Positions 22,412-33,116 of a stretch of 64,000 nt of DNA are shown one piece after another. The number at the start of each line of letters is the position of its first letter. Position 1 is the stretch's first letter. The translations under genes were made by a program, and so were the position numbers. A model generated the notes under the pieces. That model did no database searches, had not been told where the DNA came from, and saw only the letters and a list, made by a program, of their open reading frames with translations. Origin of the DNA: Hexactinellida sp. DTS-2022 (Eukaryota; Porifera; Hexactinellida); NCBI GenBank assembly GCA_028753945.1, contig JAPNXP010000010.1, positions 2,731,042 to 2,795,041 on the forward strand. Direction: 5' to 3'.

Positions 22412-22759
22412 TTGATTATATTATATCAATTATGATTGTATTATCGAGCCTATCTCGGTTTTCACAATAACATTATTGCATAGCTATGATTATTGAATTG
22501 CTATAGACTTAGCTTATTTTACGATATTTTTTGCTTGTCTAACTTGGATAATTTGTAAACTACTGAAGTCGATAATTATCCAACTTGGTTATGTGAACCA
22601 ATGTTACTAAGATATTTCTAATTTTAGATCCATCCACTCTCTTTGTACGGAATACCTTTAGCAAAAGTAGTGATTCTATTCGCATTGTTAATCAGATTCA
22701 AATTAAGTTTAATAAATAAATAATAATACAAAATTCATTGACAAAGAAAATAGTAATAC
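22412..22759. other. Intergenic, nothing recognised
   Basis: AT-rich, no feature seen. Confidence 0.5.
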
Positions 22760-23683
22760 ATGTTGCAGTGTATTAGAAACTTCTGTGTGTTCACGAACAC
22801 ACATGTGTATTCGCGAACACACAATATTTGCTGTGCGTTCACGAACACACAGTTTCAAACTTTGTGTGTTCGCGAATACACAATGTTATTGTGTGTGTAT
22901 GAGTTTTTATTGATTATGGGCGCACAAAAATAATTATATTCATAGTTTATGCATTGCATATTGCATAAGCTTGGACTAGGAGCGGGGATTGGTAGGGCCC
23001 TTGTGACTCGGACTTAGGTTTGGTTAGCCAAATATAACGATACAAGGGAAAAACCTTTTCAAAGGTTTTTCCCTGTACCCAATGGGATTTCTGCACTAGT
23101 CAGTATCACAGTTCCAAACTGGATTTGTAGTAAGAGAAGGGGGTTTTAAATTATGTAAATCTAAAAGCAAAATGGCTTGACAAATTGGAAATATAAAATG
23201 TTAACTTAGAAATCATCTAAGAACCCCTTTTTAAATCAAGAATAAATAGTTTGAACGTACGTAGCCTTAGATTAGGAACTGAATATTATTCAAATTTATA
23301 CGTATACGTATAACGGGATGGAAATTAAATAAGCACTAAACCTATATACATACATAAGCGTTTAGTCCGGGATGGTTGGCAGTGTCATGAGCCAATGACC
23401 CTAACAATAGTTATCTTCCGTTATTTCAAATAAAAGTGGGCCAACCAAACCTAAGTCCGAGTCACAAGGGCCCTACCAATCCCCGCTCCTAGTCCAAGCT
23501 TATGCAATATGCAGTGCATTGCATAAACTATTGAATATGATTATTTTTGTGCGCCCATAATCAATAAAAACTCATACACACACAATAACATTGTGTGTTC
23601 ACGAACACACAGCAAATATTGTGTGTTCGCGAATACACATGTGTGTTCGTGAACACACATAAGTTTCTAATACACTGCAACAT
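22760..23683. mobile_element. Long-terminal-inverted-repeat foldback element, 924 bp
   Basis: About 260-bp inverted arms (22760-23030 and 23428-23683) begin ATGTTGCAGTGTATTAGAAA. Each arm carries three or four versions of a 20-bp palindrome of the TGTGTGTTCRCGAACACACA type. Near the centre is a perfect hairpin (about 23042-23077, GGGAAAAACCTTT against AAAGGTTTTTCCC). There is no coding capacity. The termini resemble those of the small hairpin at 40791-40866. No convincing target duplication was found and the superfamily is unknown. Confidence 0.8.
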
Positions 23684-23987
23684 AAATACATTACTTTATT
23701 AAGAATAAAGAAAATATAAGTTGGAGTAATTATTAAACTGTGTTCAATAGGATGTAAAAGTAGAAGCTTGTCCCTTAGGTTTCTGTAACCACATTACCAC
23801 AATCTATATTCATACGTACATTCAACTCTCTAATTGAGCAATTAATGAATTTGTGAGGTATATCTTCTACACTATTTACCAATAACTCCATGTGAAAGAC
23901 ATATAATCTAGAAAGAAAACTAGTTATGTGTGGCCTCCTCCTCCCCTACAGCCACAATCCAATCCTCTCCATTTATAATTTTATATA
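23684..23987. other. Intergenic, nothing recognised
   Basis: No ORF or repeat noticed. Confidence 0.5.
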
Positions 23988-24155
23988 CAGTAGAACTCGG
24001 TTAGTTCGTACCTGGTTTAGTAAGTACTTCGGCTTAATACGTACTAACTTGTATGGACAAAGTTTGTCAATTTATATGTATCTCTATGTAGTGTCAAATC
24101 TGTTCATACGTACACTCCGATAATACGTACTAAACGTACTAACCGAGTTCTACTG
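23988..24155. mobile_element. Tigger/pogo-like MITE, 168 bp, TA target
   Basis: CAGTAGAACTCGGTTAGTTC at the left is inverted at the right (CTAACCGAGTTCTACTG). TA flanks both ends (23986-23987 and 24156-24157). The interior holds further TACGTACTAA inverted motifs and no coding sequence. Confidence 0.8.
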
Positions 24156-24162
24156 TATTATA

Positions 24163-24375
24163 AGAAAGTACTGCTATATTAACAGACCACACTGCTATAT
24201 TAACAGACCGCACTAGTATATTAACAGACCGCACTAATATATTAACAGACTGCACTAGTATATTCACAGACCGCACTGCTATAGTAACAGACCGCATTAG
24301 TATATTAACAGACCGCACTAGTATACTAACAGACCGCACTGCTATATTAACAGACCGTACTGTTATACTAATCAT
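24163..24375. repeat. 21-bp minisatellite, about 10 units
   Basis: Units such as TATTAACAGACCGCACTAG, period 21, so the minus strand shows an open frame of seven-residue repeats (RSVNILV type). The frame is explained by the period being a multiple of three. Confidence 0.85.
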
Positions 24376-24821
24376 TAGAACCTGTTAATAACGGCTACCC
24401 TAGGGACTGTTCAAAAATGGCCATTATGACAGATGACAGTATATACAGGATAATAATAATATGGGAAGTCATGTGGGGACCTATTCTAAGTGGCCGTTAT
24501 ACTAGACAGTTATAGAATATACTTTAATGTTATAGTCAATAAATAAGTCTAGAAACTCACTTAGTTCTGGTTCCAATTTTGTGTTTCGTCCCGGCCCGGA
24601 CTCGTCAGTTGCGTTGCCTTTCACGCAATACACTTGGGTTGGTTGAGTGTTGGAAGTGTTACGCTGTCAGTCGCCACTGGGGACATGCCGTTGCAGGTCG
24701 CGTTACCATTATCTGGGCTCACCATGATAGGGATTGCGTTGCCTGACTAGCCTCTAGCAGAGGTCCCCACAAGGTCGATGTACCTTGCCTTTGAGCGCTT
24801 TCGACTGAATAATAAGAAGAA
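24376..24821. other. Downstream flank of the USP-like ORF, unassigned
   Basis: A GC-richer patch (24580-24800) has two TTGCGTTGCCT motifs. No ORF or RNA gene is recognised. The end of the integrase/USP element may lie here but no terminal repeat was seen. Confidence 0.35.
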
Positions 24822-25628
24822 TTAGTCAGAAGAGTGCAAGAGGTAGAATACAGTATTGAGCGATCCGATAAATTGGTTACAGTCCCATAGTTCGACAGTC
24901 GGGTTTCTCATGCCGTCATATTTATAAAATTGTCCGTTGTCACATAGGATAGAGTAAAAGTGGTTGTTAACGAAGATGGAAAAGCCAGCTAGTTTATAAT
25001 GTAATGTCTGTTGTTGATGACTGATGGTAAATTGTTGGTCGATGTCAGGTATTAATACTTGTTTGCTTTGTGTTATAATGTGTCCAATTTCAATTGTTAG
25101 CAGTATAGGAATGGTTTGAAAATGCCCAGATAACCTCTCACAGATTGCATCACTTGATCCACAGGACTTACATTTAGTTGGAATTAGTTTTCGGTTTATA
25201 GAAGACTCGAGATTAGTGAATACGCTGCCAATATTTCTTATCATAGTGGTGGTGTTAAAGATGTTGGTGCAGTGGTGGCATTTGAAGTTGGTAATGTATC
25301 TGTCGTTGCATAGGTCTTCTGCTCTTAGGAATTGAATGATGTTGCCTTCTGATCCAAAAAAATTGTATGATTGCATCAAACCAGTTGAATCATATTGAAT
25401 ATCCAGCCCGAGTTGTTTGGCAATATAATCTCGCAGTTCTTCGAATTTATTACTAGCAGCCAGTTTGAACAGATGGTAGAATTTGGTGTCAGTTGGTGAG
25501 GTTCCGATTAAGTTCAGTGCATCGAGTATGTTTGCTTTCTTAGAACTTAGAATGGCTAGGATGTTGTCCACTGAGCAGGTATTGGATTGCATGATGTGAT
25601 TGTGCTCTCCCCCCCACTGGCCCCACAT
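24822..25628 (-). CDS. USP-like cysteine peptidase ORF, 268+ aa
   Basis: Looks like a divergent ubiquitin-specific protease (papain-fold) domain, which would remove ubiquitin or a related modifier from proteins. The Cys box is SNTCSVDNILAIL with C18 as candidate nucleophile. The His box is HYKLAGFSIFVNNHFYSIL with H223, followed by FYKYDGM. Between them CHHC (117-120) and CKSC (153-156) form a zinc ribbon like that of USP fingers. The frame is open for about 110 bases upstream of the first ATG (TCCDSVNTPKHQAEEIITIE) without another Met. The gene may therefore start in an upstream exon, and the ATG at 25628 is only the first visible one. It follows the integrase gene on the same strand, separated by a P-like MITE, so it may be a second gene or a 3' exon of the same transposon. 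No frameshift is seen. The protease call rests on motifs only. Confidence 0.7.
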   Translation of the reverse strand: MWGQWGGEHNHIMQSNTCSVDNILAILSSKKANILDALNLIGTSPTDTKFYHLFKLAASNKFEELRDYIAKQLGLDIQYDSTGLMQSYNFFGSEGNIIQFLRAEDLCNDRYITNFKCHHCTNIFNTTTMIRNIGSVFTNLESSINRKLIPTKCKSCGSSDAICERLSGHFQTIPILLTIEIGHIITQSKQVLIPDIDQQFTISHQQQTLHYKLAGFSIFVNNHFYSILCDNGQFYKYDGMRNPTVELWDCNQFIGSLNTVFYLLHSSD

Positions 25629-25845
25629 AGGATATGCTATTGGTAGTGATGCAATCTGTGAGATGGTATTCAGATGGTTAGATGGTAATGGATTGGTCTC
25701 GATGGTAATTATCTCTTCTGCTTGATGCTTAGGTGTATTAACTGAATCACAACAGGTAACAGAACTGCGAGTGGATATTCATAGTCTTTTCTGATTCGTA
25801 TTGGATCGTTACAGGGATGGCTATGTATTGCGATATTCGTTCTAC

Positions 25846-26747
25846 CATGGCCAACTTAATATACGGCTATATATGTCGCCGAGAAGGCCATTAAACAAAG
25901 AGGCCAGTTTCTAATTTTCAAAATGGAGAATTGATCTTTATTCGAATAATTAGCAATGATAGAGCTGAAAAGTGTATTATAACTATATAGGAATATGGTA
26001 TCCTGGTATACATAGCACCCTCCAGAATTGTGATATGTCATCATCTGATGACGTTATGGTTATTTTGGTTGCGAATTATCTTGTTTTTCTAGCATACTTT
26101 TAACATAGTTAAACGCGTTATAAATGTTCAAAATTGGAACATGGTTATACCCAGAAGTAGTAGAATAACTTCAATAATTTTTGAGATAGTGAGTCATTAC
26201 CTAATAATGAATTAAGTGTTAATTATCTTATTATCTCAAAAATTATTGAAGTTAGGCATATAAAATGTATTATCGATGAATAGGAAGTTACCTATCCCGG
26301 ACAGATCAGTACCAGTATAGTTTACATAACATTCATAGTTTTTGAGTTATGGTACATTTAGGAAATATACATTTTCCATGGCAACCGAGGAATGTGTCAA
26401 CATTCCATTTATAATTCCGATATATTATATCTACTACTTCTGGGTATAACCATGTTCCAATTTTGAACATTTATAACGCGTTTAACTATGTTAAAATTAT
26501 GCTAGAAAAACAAGATAATTCGCAACCAAAATAACCATAACGTCATTAGATGATGACATATCACAATTCTGGAGGGTGCTATGTATACCTGGATACCATA
26601 TTCCTATATAGTTATAATACACTTTCAGCACTATCATTGCTAATTATTCGAATAAAGATCAATTCCCCATTTTGAAAATTAGAAACTGGCATCTTTGTTT
26701 TATGGCCTTCTCGGCGACATATATAACCGCATAATAAGTAGGCCATG
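25846..26747. mobile_element. P-superfamily foldback MITE, 902 bp
   Basis: About 315-bp inverted arms start CATGGCCAACTTAATATACG and continue through GAGAAGGCC. They match the ends of the coding P element at 7341-11050. The flanks GTTCTAC (25839-25845) and GTTGTAC (26748-26754) fit a 7-bp duplication with one change. It lies between the integrase stop codon and the USP-like ORF. A smaller inverted repeat (AACTTCAATAATTTTTGAGA) sits in the centre. There is no coding capacity. Confidence 0.85.
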
Positions 26748-26849
26748 GTTGTACCAATTAGCGGTAGTGATGGCGATCGATTCTTTGGTCGTAAAATCTA
26801 GTTCAGTCGATGGATGCTAATCGTATAGTGATTTTAGTGATGTTAGTGA

Positions 26850-29800
26850 TTAAGCTTTGATGGCGAGCGTTTTATGTAGTGGGGTTAGATAGGAACGGTT
26901 GTTAAGGGCTGTTAATACTTGAGATTTTATGGTTGTTAGTGTAGCATCAATACTTTCTTCTGTTCCTCGTTGTTCAGGGATTTCATAGATTTCTTCAGTT
27001 GCTCCTAAAGTCAGGGTCTCCTCAAATGGTTCTAAATGAAATCAAATAAAGTGTGTTTAAAATTTTAGGATTGAACTAGTTCGAATAGTATGTAGAAATA
27101 TCATGACCAGTGTTGTTAATCAAATCAAATATTTCAAATATTTGATTTGATTTAAGATAATTTTGAGTGGCTAATTATTTGATTTGATTTGATTTGAAAT
27201 GAAATGATTTGAAATCTAAAATGATTTATTTACAACCCTGCCAGTGTCTGATTCATAACCGTGCTTGTTAATAACGCATTTTTAATATACACTGACCAGC
27301 CAGAAGTATTTGAACAATAGGGATTTTAATACAGACACAATATTCATCCGGTAACTTATTAACGGCTATCTAAACTACTCTGAAATGACTATAAATAACT
27401 TATTATAGATATACATATGAAAATATTGTGATTTCAATTAAATTTAGAAAATATTCACGAAGTGGCATAAGTGTTTCTGCCACGTGCCACTTGTGGCATA
27501 AGTGGCACAAATGGAAATCTGGCTGTATCACAGTAGAAAATATTCGGATTGATTTGAAATTATGCACTTAGAGCAATTTAACTATGTGGAATTCAAATCT
27601 GCTGTCAGAATTAATATATTAACATTGCATCTTAATTATCACAAATTTATTATTTAATGAGCTAATTATATATTTAATGAGTTTAACGCCTCCATAAAAA
27701 TGTAAATTCGAAAAAATTTCTGTTTTAATATACTTTACATATTGTTTCTTGTAAATAGCCATTTTGCAGAATCTACTATTGTTATAATGCTGGTAAAACT
27801 CAAATGTCTGAATACAAATTATTGCTGTTCAAATACTTTTGGCCGGTTAGTGTAGCAGTAAACAATCGAAAATACTTACCAATTGCATGCGAAATAGAAA
27901 ATCCGGTTGATGTGATGTCGGGTGTTTGATTCTTCGTTGGTGTAACCTAAAATGTAATAGGAATGAGTCATTAGTAAGAGGGTAAACAATCAACTAAAGT
28001 TAACTTACCGGTTGTTTGCGAGGGAAATATTTTCGAGAGAGATGGAGAGGTAATTTTGTTACTTTTGTGCTGTTGGGATCTTTTCGTGCTAAGAGGTGGC
28101 TTGGTGTTACTTTCTCTACTGAATATGGGCCTAAGTATTTATTTGCTTCTTTTGTTCCAGGGAGTCTCTTTGCTTTCTTGATATTGTGTACTATGACCTG
28201 ATCTCCTTCAAATTCTGACCTAAAGCAGTACACTCAATGAATTGCAGAATAAGAAGTTCGGAAGTTCGTAATTGAACCAGAACTTTCGCAATAACAATAA
28301 CACATTCAAATACCTAAGGTTACTATTATTAGACATCACATGATAGTATCACCGACTCATTATGTTTCGTAGGATGTTATCTCGGAAACAACAATAAACA
28401 CAATACATTTGAAATATGTAAGGAATTCTAAAAAATGACTTTTATTAGAATTACAATAGCAAAGTGAAACATAGTAAGACATATCAACACACCTATTTCG
28501 TTTGACTTTGCGGTCGTAGGTTTTCTTTTGGACTTTTTGATCTTCTTTGATGTTTGTCTTGCATTTTTCTTGTCCGTCTTACGAGTTGCAGCAATTGTGT
28601 CTGCCCATTCGTTATCGTTATTTGGGAGTTCGTAAGGATCTTTAATTTCATCAATGTCCATTGGAGTAATATTCGGGTGGGCTAATTCTGTTTCTGTTTC
28701 AATAATTGTTGGTGATTTGAAGCCGGGGTTATTTGGAGAGGTGATAAGATTGAGTAGATTAGAGGAATCGAAATCTCTACCGAACACGAGATAAAATGGT
28801 GTGTAGCCTGTGGATCGTTTAGTCTGAGTATTGGCTGCTAGTACTGCTGGCTGTAATTTATCTACCCATTCTTTGTCCCCATTGCACATCATATAGTTAA
28901 TTTTTCTAAAACAACGGACAAATCAAATTCAAGGCTTAATAATTATTGTAAGCATTGAATTTTAAGCGTTTGGAATAATATTGGAAATTTAAGCTATTTT
29001 AATAAAATTAACTTAAAAAGGCTAGTTTTGAAGAATAAATATTATTATCAAGAGAATGTAAGGTTCACGAATGGACTGAATAAACCCATCTCAAATTGAC
29101 GCACGTTCAGTTTGTTTACGTTCACATTAAATTCAATACCAGTGCCAACGTTCGTTCAGTTCATTCAGTTCGTCCAGTTCAAGATTAATAAGTTCGTTGT
29201 GAACCTTTAATTCCCTGATTATTATAATTATTGCATTTAGTAATGAATTGGGAATATAATTTCAACATTCAATAAATTGAGTAAGTAAATAATTTGTTGG
29301 TTATTTAATTTTTAAGAATTATTAGTTAATTACAGAACTTACGTTTTCAAAATTATATTGTGAGCTTCGACAAGTCCGTTACTCTGCGGGTGGTAGGCAG
29401 TGGTTCTTCGGGCGTCGACATTTAATTTCTTGTGGAAATTCCTGAAGGAACAGTATTTTAAAAATGAATTTAAGTCAGCTACTCAAGTACACGCCACCAC
29501 TCTAACAAATCCAATGAAATTGTACTTATGTCGAAGTATTTGTATGCATTTGTAAATAAACACATTATTTGTTCATGAAGGTAGTACATAGTTATTCATT
29601 CTATATATTATATTATTAGTAGAGAATATATTAATAACTAACGATAATACGTATTCACAATTTGGAAAGCATCAAAACTGCATTAGAATATACCTTGCTT
29701 GAGAATTCAGTTCCTTGATCATGTTGGAGGATTTTGGGTACACCAAATGATAGATAGATATCCTGTAGACAGTCCAATATTTCCCTTGATGTCTTGGATT

Positions 29801-30438
29801 TGAGGGGTCTGGCGATTACAAATTTGCTCAAGTAGCATACGATTACCAAAATATGCTGAAATCCAAATGCTGTGTGGGACATATTGCAGACAAGATCTAT
29901 GCCGCAATGATACCACGGTTCCTCTGGAGGGGCGATGGGCTGGAGTTCGCGCTGAGGCTGAGGTAACAGAGCGGCAGAAGTCTGGCAGGTGTGGCAAGTT
30001 TTGATCTAAATGACGAACACCAATTAAAAATGAATTCTATTGAAATTAATGCGAAAAGATATCTTACAAATTCCCCGATGTCTTTGTAAATGCCACTCCA
30101 ATCGTATTTGTTTCGAATCCCGTCAAGAGTAGTATTGATTCCGGGGTGAGTGACATTGTGGTAGAAGCCAATAATGTCATTGATTTCTGTGTAAATTGGA
30201 ATCTCGAGGTATTTCAAGGTTCCGTTCTTCTTCCTCAGGCTATAAATATAATATTTATTAGAAATACCATCTGAAAATAATTTGAGAAATTATTACCTTC
30301 ATCAGTTTTTGGTCTTGAACGCAAATCCCCACCACTTCCTTATAAAATTCTTCTCTTATAGCGATCATTCTTGATTTCGCTAGGAATCTCTTGCGTCTGG
30401 AGGTATCCAAGAACTGTCTGATACTCGCTCGCATCCAT
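26850..30438 (-). CDS. Spliced Ginger/KRBA2-like integrase (transposase) gene, about 8 exons
   Basis: Retroviral-type integrase encoded by a DNA transposon. Exons proposed by eye with GT..AG borders: 30438-30297, 30239-30068, 30005-29659, 29441-29343, 28905-28493, 28214-28009, 27946-27880, 27031-26850 (TAA). Exon 2 has HNVTHPG and exon 3 CHTC, an HHCC zinc domain. The catalytic core has D in CGIDLV, D in QHDQGTEF, and E in SNGLVEAHN on exon 4. Exon 5 reads WVDKLQPAVLAANT, STGYTPFYLVFGR. Exon 6 has the C-terminal GDQVIV and KYLGPYSVEKV barrel. Phases agree at all joins from exon 2 onward. Exon 1 (MDASEYQTVLGYLQ) aligns with the family only with two small frame changes, so it is damaged or mis-modelled. 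No gag, protease or reverse transcriptase is present, so this is not an LTR retrotransposon. Introns hold MITEs at 27108-27240 and 27290-27852. Confidence 0.8.
27108..27240. mobile_element. hAT-like MITE of ATTTGATTTG motifs, about 133 bp
   Basis: The right end ATTTATTTACAACCCTG inverts to CAGGGTTGTAAATAAAT. The left side CAGTGTTGTTAATCAAATC is similar but shorter. CCAGTGTT (27107-27114) and CCAGTGTC (27241-27248) could be the 8-bp duplication if the left end lost its first bases. It lies in an intron of the integrase gene. Confidence 0.55.
27290..27852. mobile_element. Mariner-like MITE, copy 1, 563 bp
   Basis: Left CACTGACCAGCCAGAAGTAT, right inverse CACTAACCGGCCAAAAGTAT, TA on both sides (27288-27289, 27853-27854). 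Inside is a palindromic GTGGCATAAGTG...CACTTGTGGCATAAGTGG block. It sits in the last intron of the integrase gene. Sister copies are at 46778-47341 and, interrupted, at 30726-32949. Confidence 0.85.
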
Positions 30439-30725
30439 AATAATCGTCAATGTCAAATTTGAAGTTGAAAATCTAGAAACAATAATAAGATTAGTGTAAG
30501 TAAAATATTAGAAAGTAGCTTTTTTATAAGTAACCGAGATACTAGGGATAGAACACAGATTACACAAAAATGAAATTGCGACTTGCGGGTCAAAATTCTA
30601 CGCAACAGGCCTCATACACAGGTTGATTATACACTGGGAAATCTAAGAGGAATATTTTAACAGCCGGCAACCTATGTACGTACAAATCACCGTTGTATAG
30701 GTTGACCTTAGCAGATTAGACTATA
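30439..30725. other. Upstream flank of the integrase gene
   Basis: No ORF. TTGCGGGTCAAAATTCTACG at about 30583 is a single piece of the palindromic repeat of 22089-22411. No terminal repeat of the integrase transposon could be recognised. Confidence 0.4.
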
Positions 30726-30794
30726 CACTAAGCCACCAAAAGTATTAAACTACAGGAGTCTTATACCAGACACAATATACTTCATGTAATGTAT

Positions 30795-31758
30795 CATGGC
30801 CTACTTAATATACGGCTAAATATGTCCCGAGAAGGCCAGTTTCTAATTTTAATTCTAAGCTAAACTATACCTCCTATTGTTATTATTTGAGTTGTATATG
30901 GGGTAATCAACCATTGCGAGTCCAATTGAACCAGTGTATTATACAGCCTTTTGTAAATACGCTCCTAATCCTGGTCTGATCCAATTTTAATACGCCTAAA
31001 TCACAAATTAATGCTACGGGATAGGAGAAGATTCCATATTTTCGCGCTCCTAAATACTAATTTACCAAAAATCATGCTTCAAAAGGAGCGTCTCGCGCTC
31101 CTGGATAGTTCCTTGAATTGAACCACATTTGAGAATCTGAGATTTGTGGTTGAGCTGTTTAGGCGCCATTCAATGATGACACCACAAATATACAAAATAT
31201 ACAATTCGAGTCTAAAGAACTACGAGAAAATTAAGATAATTTGCTAATATACTTAGTAAACATTTTCAGAATATAGAATAAGAATGAATGTATATAAACC
31301 AGCATTTATATACGTTTTATGGACGAAAATAGTAAGTTGTAACTCGGATGATACTTGCATTTTAGCATGTGGTTGCTTTATTATTATTATTATTATAAAA
31401 ATTAATGTCGCCATTTTGTGATTTAGTAGCCTTTGGGATATGAAATATACCCCTATTTAGTATTCCTGTTATAAAATTATTAGAAAGTAGCAAGAAAATG
31501 AAATTTATGATATTTGAATTTCTTTAAATTTTACTATAGATTGTTACCGTCACCATGAAATGGCGCCTAATCAGCTTAACCACAAATCACAGATTCTCAA
31601 AAGAGGTTCATTTGGACTTGCGATGGTTGATTACCGCATATACAATGCAAATAATAACAATTGGAGGCATAGTTTAGCTTAGAAGTATAATTAGAAACTG
31701 GCCTTCTCGTTTCATGGCCTTCTCGGTACATATTTAGCCGTATATTAAGTAGGCCATG
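30795..31758. mobile_element. P-superfamily foldback MITE, 964 bp
   Basis: CATGGCCTACTTAATATACG and its inverse form the ends, with long inverted arms (GTTTCTAATT, GATGGTTGATTACC and GCGCCTAA pairs). Related to 25846-26747. Its target duplication is unclear: AATGTAT on the left against AGTGTAA on the right, once the neighbouring hAT MITE is removed. It is inserted in the mariner-like MITE. Confidence 0.78.
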
Positions 31759-31760
31759 AG

Positions 31761-32487
31761 TAGGGGTCTCAATCCCGGGATCCCGGTCCATTTTAGCCCG
31801 GGATTAGACTTTCCAATCCCGGGATCCAGATATATTATGAGTATAGCAATGATTGTGAGCCTGATGTGAATATTATCTTCTCGCATGACATATACTGTCA
31901 GGTCTGCTTATTATGAACAAGATTTCGTCTGATAATATGAAGATTTATTATTATGAACAAATCCTACGGTCCCAATTTAACAACTTACATAGGGTTTGTA
32001 TTAAGTTGAGTTCGCTTATTATGAAGTCTCTCTATTATGAACACAATTTTTGGTCCCTTGAATGTTCATAATAATAGAACCTGACTGTAATTATATTCTT
32101 TAATTCATTTTTATCGCTTACATTTCTCGGTAATCAATTATTCGTTACTTGTTCAATTACGTGTGGCTTTGTCATTAGGTGAATTTTTGATAACATGATG
32201 CTTTGTTTATTAACAACAATCTTGAACCATTTCATATAAATATAGATTTAAATTCCTATCAGGAATAATCAGAAAAATCTTAATTAAAATCTTATTATTA
32301 CTATACTACGATCTTATGCTCTATTTATTATGTAATGGAGTTATCAATCAATACACAATTACATTAATTCAACATATTTCCATGATTGGTCAAGTGTCAA
32401 TAAATTATTTGATCAATCCCGGGATTGAACATGATTCCAATCCCGGAATCCCGGGATTGGAAAAAGGCTCCGGGATTGAGAGCCCTA
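31761..32487. mobile_element. hAT-type MITE with CCCGGGAT repeats, 727 bp
   Basis: Starts TAGGGGTCTCAATCCCGGGA and ends in the inverse (CCGGGATTGAGAGCCCTA). A perfect 8-bp duplication, GCCATGAG, lies at 31753-31760 and 32488-32495. Its target was the right terminus of the P-like MITE, so it is the youngest of the three nested elements. A short frame at 32316-32522 is not a gene. Confidence 0.9.
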
Positions 32488-33116
32488 GCCATGAGTGTAA
32501 TAATCTATTAACGGCTGCTTAAACTACTCTTAAATGACTTTAAATATCTTGTTATAGTTATAATTATCATAACATTGAGATTTTAAGTCATTTTCATCCA
32601 TAACCATGAAGTGGCATAAGTGTCCATGCCACGTGCCACTTGTGGCAAAGTGTCACAAAAGGAAATGTGGCTGTATCTCAGTGGAAAACATTCGTAATGA
32701 TTAGAAATTATGCACCTATGTATTATTCAAAACTGAAATCAGAATTCGTATATTCTAATTGCGTCAAAAGTTATAGTTTTAAATAGCTCCCTAAATATGC
32801 AAATTCGAAAATTATTTTATTTTATTTTGTTAACATATCGTTTCATGTCCACATCCATGTTGAAGCATCTACAAATGTTATTATGCAGCTAGAAGCTTGA
32901 ATGTATTAATATAAATTATTGTTGTTGAAATACTTTTGGACGGCTAGTGTACAGTATGTATGTAGTTGAAGAATGAATCCCAAACTCTTTCAGCTGTAAC
33001 CCCCTAAGCAGTAATTATATCCATGGACCCCACCTTTAGGTTTCTATATGGACAAAGTAAATAAAATATAAAATACTACTGTATTTCTCGGTCAATTATC
33101 CGATTCGGGCAACCAA

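Larger units (their letters stand above)
30726..32949. mobile_element. Mariner-like MITE, copy 3, interrupted by two other MITEs
   Basis: Left CACTAAGCCACCAAAAGTAT after TA (30724-30725), right inverse CACTAGCCGTCCAAAAGTAT before TA (32950-32951). After removing 30795-31758 and 31761-32487 it is about the length of the intact copies. The remaining sequence (TTAACGGCTGCTTAAACTACTC, GTGGCATAAGTG) matches them. Confidence 0.8.

Noticed and set aside
24139..24375. Minus-strand frame of seven-residue repeats
   Set aside because: Direct result of a 21-bp minisatellite without stops in one frame.
25856..26044. Minus-strand 62-codon frame
   Set aside because: Lies in the inverted arm of a foldback MITE.
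24822..30438. LTR retrotransposon
   Set aside because: The integrase is intron-split and no gag, protease, reverse transcriptase or LTRs accompany it.
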